From Turritopsis dohrnii (Eukaryota > Cnidaria > Hydrozoa > Anthoathecata > Oceaniidae): a stretch of DNA of 64,000 nucleotides. The translations under genes and the position numbers were made by a program. Where the stretch lies: assembly GCA_027922465.2 (NCBI GenBank), contig BQMF02000220.1:558001-622000 (forward strand), given 5' to 3'. Under the pieces are notes generated by a model, which saw nothing but the letters and a program-made list of their open reading frames with translations, ran no database searches and was not told where the DNA came from. Each line of letters starts with the position of its first letter. Positions within the stretch are counted from its first letter, which is position 1. This document shows positions 59,201 to 64,000 of this stretch, piece by piece.

Positions 59201-61723
59201 CAAAACTTAAGTCAGAAGTGAATGGTATTGATGGTGATATCAAGCGTGATACTGTATGTATCAGACCAATCTTGCTCTGTTCTTCAGCATGTAACATGTG
59301 AAATGTTTAATGAAACAATATCTCTCTTTTATCAGGATGAATATCACAGAGCGAAGAACATTTGTTCTAAACACCAAGATATGATCAACAATCTTACTAT
59401 TGTATGTCATTCAGATTCTACTCTGTAATCTACCAAATCTGTTTGTTCCTTGTGTGGCATTCTGAAAAGAGGGAGCACCGTTTGACTAACGTTTGCATTT
59501 TATGTGAACTTATTTTCTAGGAGCTGCAGGAACTTCAATCCATGGAGAATGAAAAAGTACCTGACGTTTTTGCTTTGGTGTGTTGATCTTTATTTCAATC
59601 AGTTTATGATTTTCCACACACTATTATACCTTGCTTAACTGACATCTTTGTACATGTGTCATCATGTGTGTGTGTGTGTGTGTGTGTTGTTTTAGGAGCA
59701 AGAAGTGAATGAACATGAGGAAAGCAAATGTGTCCTTGAAGAAAAGGTTCATCTCTGTTCTTTATATTTCTTTTCGTTTCGTGCTGACAGATGTCAAGAT
59801 TTTACGTTCGTTATTTTGAAGATTACTTTTGACGTCATGTGCTTTGTTGACATTTCCATCAGTTGTTGGACATGCTGTCCATTAACTGTTCTCACCTGAA
59901 TATGTATCCGCAGTTCATGTTTTTTTTGTTACAGCTCAATGACGCGAACATAGCTTTGGAAGTGCAAAAATCTGAAGTGGAAAGACAAGAAAAAGTTTGG
60001 AAGGAATGCTTGGAAAAATCTGAGGTAGCGAAAGATAAACTAGAAAGATTATCGGTAAGTTGTTCTTTCATGTTCACCAAGTTGAAGCCGTTGCAAGTTT
60101 TGTCTAAGGTCAAAGTTCAAGTTCCAATGTTTGTGTTTCAGGATGACGTAACGACACTAGAGGCTGACTTGAAAACTATAAAAGGACATAAGAAACACTA
60201 CACGGACAAGCTGAATGGGTTGATGAAACAAATTGATCGTACAGCAGTTGAACTGCAGTCGCTGAAGAAGAAATATGAAGTAAGGTTATCCTTTTTTTAA
60301 AAATATATATATCAGACTTAACTTTAATACAAACACTTTTCCATCATCTTTATTATAACCCTTTTCCATATCCTACTTGTTCGACTAGTAGGGCTTTCTT
60401 CTTCTTTTTGTTTTTTTTTGTTTTTTCCATTTGGATGTCTTCTCTGTTTTTCCTCACCTATCCCGATATTCCGATTGCCATATTTCCTCTTATAAACGCC
60501 GCATTCTAATAAACGCTGCATCTTGAGAAGCGACTAAATTCTCGTATCGCATAATTGCATAAAAAGGATTCGCAACTCAAGCACTGGATTAAGATCAATG
60601 TAGATTGAAATGCCTTCTCAAATTTTCGAGTCTGACGTCAGCGGAAGTTATGAAAGTGTTCATGTTGTAGAAGAGAGCGGCGACAATGATAGTGATATGA
60701 CATTTTTATATAATGTGAATATATCTTTTGTGTAAAACATTTTCACACAATCTTTTGTAACGTTTTTTAGGGAAAAAAGCATGACTTTTTTCATTTTGTG
60801 ATAAATGACACCCTCTAGTGAACGCCGCCTTCTATTACTTTAAGGGCAGAAGGTTTCGCAAGCAGAAAGTTTCGCGAAAGTTTCTGCCTGGGAAGAAAGT
60901 AAACTAAAATTTTGCGAAAGTTTCTTCTCCTAAAAATAAGGAAATCGTGAAAACCGCGAAAGTTTTTTCAGCAACAAGAAAACTTCAAAAACTTAAATGA
61001 TAGTGACACAGGTAATCAACATTAATTGCCAGTACGCAACATATCAGCAGAAGAGTTCCAACTGCTTTGTGGGATAAGGTCATTAGCGATGATGTTACTG
61101 ACGGCGACACTGAGTCAGAACAGGAAGAGGCGAAGATATGATATGGATTTGACTTTGTAATATTCGTAATATTTATAAACTTTTTTTTTGAAACATCACA
61201 ACATCGAAAGTATTATTATTCGCGAAAGTTTTTTCCCTTGAAAATGAAGTTTTTTAACGCGAAATTTGTCCTGAAATTCCAGTTCGTGAAAGTTTTTTTA
61301 GTGAAATTTCGCGATTTCTTGGTCTCGCAAAACTTTCTGCTTGCGAACGTTTCTGCCCTTAAAGTAAACGCCGCATCCAAAAGCAGGAGTTTGTAATAAA
61401 CACCGCGGTGGAGTTTATTAGAGGAAATACTGTAAACATGTTAATGCCTCGTTATCATGTGGCATATCGTTTCTGTGTATTTTTTTAATTGAGATCTTAT
61501 TTACTCTTCCCAGTAAAATAATTCAAAGAAATTGAAATCTTTAACAATGAAGACTAAAAAAACGGTGTTGAAATAGTAGTTCTGGAAAATTATATTTTTT
61601 CCATTAGGAAGAACGATCGGACGCTTTGAAATATTGCAAAGAAGTCGCCACGAAAAGAAGTGTACAAAGTCTGGAGAGTGAAATCAGAAAGGCTGAAGCA
61701 AGGATAGAGAGAGAGGAAGAAAG
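53257..61723 (+). CDS. SMC6: SMC6 (structural maintenance of chromosomes 6), C-terminus beyond window
   Basis: Twenty-four exons, about 889 residues: 53257-53397, 53606-53826, 54551-54687, 54778-54839, 54917-54997, 55073-55174, 55325-55462, 55683-55763, 55904-56050, 56172-56260, 56341-56505, 56651-56829, 57366-57541, 58105-58131, 58208-58288, 58446-58532, 58903-59015, 59160-59253, 59336-59401, 59521-59577, 59696-59746, 59935-60054, 60142-60279, 61608-61723. ATPase arm of the SMC5/6 complex in DNA repair and chromosome topology. Seen: Walker [11 protein letters not shown], then [16 protein letters not shown] and KATQLQQM, first coiled coil, hinge ([50 protein letters not shown]), second coiled coil to IEREEER. 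The signature motif and Walker B must lie right of 64000. ATG choice is uncertain (53257 or 53266). Confidence 0.94.
56893..57322. mobile_element. hAT5-like non-autonomous element, copy 3
   Basis: Ends CAGGGATTTTTCCAAGCAC, inverted at the right, flanked by direct ATCCT (56888-56892 and 57323-57327). The 3' target duplication stops 38 bases before an SMC6 exon. An internal block is shared in inverse orientation with 24494-25316. Confidence 0.72.
57575..57960 (+). repeat. Dispersed repeat R1, copy 4 (SMC6 intron)
   Basis: Begins TTAATAGCCGATTCTCTGTC, then TGCGACGTCAGTGTGAAACC, ACCAATAGGGATAACTGACG and TATGACGTCATCAAAACTTT; complement of 7700-8005 and related to 31770-32150. Confidence 0.65.
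60483..61427. mobile_element. TA-flanked MITE with AAACGCCGC arms, hosting a nested element
   Basis: Left TTTCCTCTTATAAACGCCGC and right the complement of TTTCCTCTAATAAACTCCAC, both flanked by TA. Further TAATAAACGC-type words are in both arms. The inner element 60838-61364 interrupts it. In the SMC6 intron before exon 24. Confidence 0.7.
60838..61364. mobile_element. Nested TA-flanked MITE with GCGAAAGTTTCTGC repeats
   Basis: Left CTTTAAGGGCAGAAGGTTTC and right the complement of CTTTAAGGGCAGAAACGTTC, flanked by TA. Many TTTCGCGAAAGTTT words throughout. 527 bp, non-coding. Confidence 0.75.
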
Positions 61724-62758
61724 GTGATTGTTAACAAGAAATAATTTTCGACCGTATTTTTTTTTATTCAGCGTATAATCCCATGCTGATAAAAATGTTT
61801 AAGTCATCGGTGGACCGAAGTAACGGTGGTAAACTTGCTACGCGTTCAACAACTAATTAGATTAAAGGGGAACTAAACTCAAAAAATCAAAATTGATTTT
61901 TTTAATACCATTTGGAAGAATTTTAAAAATGATGAAAGTCGGTTTTTGAATTTTCAGAAATCATTTTTCGTTCCCGAGATATTGCCATTTAAAATTTTTT
62001 GCTCAAAACTTGACCTCCATGGTAACGTGACATCATAATGTTCAAAAAGAAATTGCTGACATACAAATATGTAAATAACTGAAGAAATATTAGTGATACA
62101 CTGCTAGAATTTTGTATACGTAGTAGAAAACACGTATAGATATCAAATCACTAAATGGCGACTAAGTAGCTGGGAGCACGTTTTGTCAAAGAACAAGACT
62201 GAAACGCGGGGGGAAAGAACATTTGCTCTTGAAGTAAAGCATTGCTTTCAAATTTTTTTCAACCAAATGGATGGTGCCCGATTTTGAATCTTCTATGTAC
62301 TTGCTTTGACAAATTCAATCGAAAGAAGAGAGATGTGTACGTCCAGATATTTCTGGGAAAGCTATTTTCCGGCAATCTAAAGGGTTAAAAATCCCAAAAT
62401 TTTCTTGCCCTTCGGGTCCCACCATGGGGGGCCCTTAGGTAGCCACTGAATCGAGTGTTCCGCGGATCATGAGTCGTCCCATTTTCATCCCTGGGTTTTA
62501 AAGGAAAAGTCATGGAAAAATTAGAAGATTAAATGATCATTGACACTACACTACTTGAATATGAATTATCACTATATTATTTTACTTTATGTTCTAGGTT
62601 TAACGAGATTCACATGTTATTTATAATTTTTATCTTCGTCCATTGAACTGATTCAAATTTCTTGATTTGGTTATTAGATATCAAAATGTTTCCATGCTTT
62701 TTATTTTTTCAGTGAATTACTATTGAATTATTAAATATGTCGAAAAATAAGCAAACTT
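61724..62758. other. SMC6 intron sequence, no exon found
   Basis: After the donor at 61724 I find no SMC6 homologous exon up to the window edge. A non-coding block starting AAAGGGGAACTAAACTC (61866-62060) looks like a dispersed repeat, unconfirmed. Confidence 0.45.
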
Positions 62759-63027
62759 AGGGGCTGATTACATGATCCCGGTTAACCGGGATGAAATTTC
62801 ATCCCTCCTTGCCGAGATGAATTTCAACTCGGTGTTACATGCAAAATTTTCATCCCGTTTAGGCGGGACGGGACAAAACTTACCCTTTGTGTTTTGAATT
62901 TTTGACAAACTACGCATGCTCAAACCTCAAACTTGTCCCGGTTGACCAGGACGAAGTTATTACATGGGAAAATTTCATTCTGCCTAACCGAGATCCTGGC
63001 TCTTGATAGCCGGGGTCTTGATAGCCG
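62759..63027 (+). repeat. Repeat with inverted CCCGGTTAACCGGGA motifs
   Basis: Contains the palindrome CCCGGTTAACCGGG and repeated ATGAAATTTCATCCC and TTACATG words, with weaker inverted versions near 62940-63000. Probably part of a non-autonomous element whose right side expanded into the adjoining minisatellite. Confidence 0.5.
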
Positions 63028-63346
63028 AGATCAAAGGTTTATCTCTTGGGTTTCCCAGACCAAAGGTTTGTCTCTTGGGTTTCCCAGATCAAAGGTTTAT
63101 CTCTTGGGTTTCCCAGATCAAAGGTTTGTCTGTTGGGTTTCCCAGATCAAAGGTTTGTCTGTTGGGTTTCCCAGATCAAAGGTTTGTCTGTTGGGTTTCC
63201 CAGATCAAAGGTTTGTCTGTTGGGTTTCCCAGATCAAAGGTTTGTCTGTTGGGTTTCCCAGATCAAAGGTTTGTCTGTTGGGTTTCCCAGATCAAAGGTT
63301 TGTCTCTTGGGTTTTTCAGATCAAAGGTTTGTCTCTTGGGTTTCTC
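63028..63346 (+). repeat. 29-bp minisatellite, 11 units
   Basis: Eleven consecutive units of AGATCAAAGGTTTGTCTGTT plus GGGTTTCCC, starting at 63028 and every 29 bases to 63346. Outer units carry CTCTT instead of CTGTT; the inner six are identical or nearly so, showing recent expansion. No frame contains a stop, so three artificial repeat frames appear. Confidence 0.92.
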
Positions 63347-63364
63347 GTTCAAAGTTGAAAGAAT

Positions 63365-64000
63365 GTGTATTGCAAACTTTGTAAGCGTGACTTTGCATTA
63401 TCAAATATGGGAGAAAGTGCACTAATAAGCCATGTGAATGGAAAAAAACACATTAACAAGGTTATGGATCGTGAAAAGACTAGAAACTTTTTCAAGCCCG
63501 AATCCACTACATTGGAATCCAAAGAACAAAGTGGAAAATTATCTGATGTGGAGATCACCTCGTTAATCGACCGTTCAGATCCTGATCAATCGACTGTCAC
63601 TTCAACCTCCTGTTCTTCTGCATCAAAATCTTCCATCAATACATTTTTCCAAGATTCATTTGTTCAAAATGCAGAAATAATGTGGACATAGGTATTGGAA
63701 TTCTGAATTCTTAGGACATACTACCCACAAAGATCTGCACGATTCCCTTCAAGAAGGACTGAAATCCTTAGATGCAGGGAAAATGATTCAGTTGTCAATG
63801 GACGGACCAAACGTTAACCTAAAACTTTTACAGAATATGAAAGATTCCAGAAATGAACTTGGCTATGCCAAACTGATTGATTTCGGTAGTTGCAACCTCC
63901 ACGTTGTCCATGGTGCATTTAAAGCTGGTTCTGAAGCAAGTGGTTGGGATATGAAAAAGTTGCTGAAAGCCTGCCACAATATTTTAAAAGATTCACCAGC
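63365..64000 (+). pseudogene. Broken hAT-type transposase, truncated by the window
   Basis: Begins directly after an in-frame TGA with a zinc-finger-like YCKLCKRDFALSNMGESA and HVNGKKHINKV (C2H2/BED-like), then a Ser-rich linker to a stop near 63691. After a frame change it continues as KSLDAGKMIQLSMDGPNVNL, LIDFGSCNLHVVHGAFKAG and WDMKKLLKACHNILKDS, a block I associate with hAT-family transposases of animals. The N-terminus is missing next to the minisatellite. It sits in what should be an SMC6 intron. Confidence 0.65.

Noticed and set aside
63028..63346. CRISPR-like regular repeat
   Set aside because: Units are contiguous without unique spacers and the genome is eukaryotic.
62933..63425. 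Three overlapping 112-141-codon repetitive proteins
   Set aside because: Artefacts of a stop-free 29-bp minisatellite read in three frames.

Overview
This is a gene-bearing stretch of an invertebrate animal genome: AT-rich, spliced genes with GT-AG introns, and very dense small DNA transposons. The four recognisable genes are conserved across animals. Together with the transposon mix (pogo-like, hAT with 5-bp target duplications, TA-flanked MITEs, Jockey/CR1-like LINEs, a tRNA-derived SINE) they suggest an early-branching metazoan such as a cnidarian. A sponge or tunicate cannot be excluded from this sequence alone.

Layout. 1-972: final coding exon of a single-pass membrane protein with a SEA-like ectodomain. 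973-15114: repeat-rich, gene-poor DNA with one small membrane ORF on the minus strand (3885-4175), nested MITEs, LINE debris, and an apparently intact 4.17-kb transposon (10945-15114) encoding a pogo-like DDE transposase and a divergently transcribed protein with a HIRAN-like domain. 15315-33766: complete PUF60 splicing-factor gene (12 coding exons, 574 aa), whose introns hold a LINE and several DNA transposons. 34265-36499: complete hexokinase gene (6 coding exons, 454 aa). 37636-48465: complete PPIP5K/VIP1 inositol-pyrophosphate kinase gene (19 coding exons, about 1065 aa). 48466-53256: intergenic, with a Tigger-like MITE, a tRNA-derived SINE and a hAT-like element. 53257 to beyond the right edge: SMC6, of which 24 coding exons (about 889 residues) are visible; the C-terminal ATPase half lies outside. 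61724-64000: intron-like sequence with a 29-bp minisatellite and a broken hAT transposase.

The four genes lie on the same strand but do different jobs: splicing, glycolysis, inositol-pyrophosphate signalling and DNA repair/chromosome structure. Only PUF60 and hexokinase are close (498 bp between stop and start). The most unusual content is mobile: the two-gene HIRAN/pogo element carrying another transposon between its genes, several element-in-element nests with clean target duplications, a two-copy SINE family, perfect 35-bp foldbacks, and a MITE family built from reiterated ATAAGAAC words.

All exon boundaries and element ends were read by eye from splice consensus, reading phase and inverted repeats, so errors of a base or two are possible.
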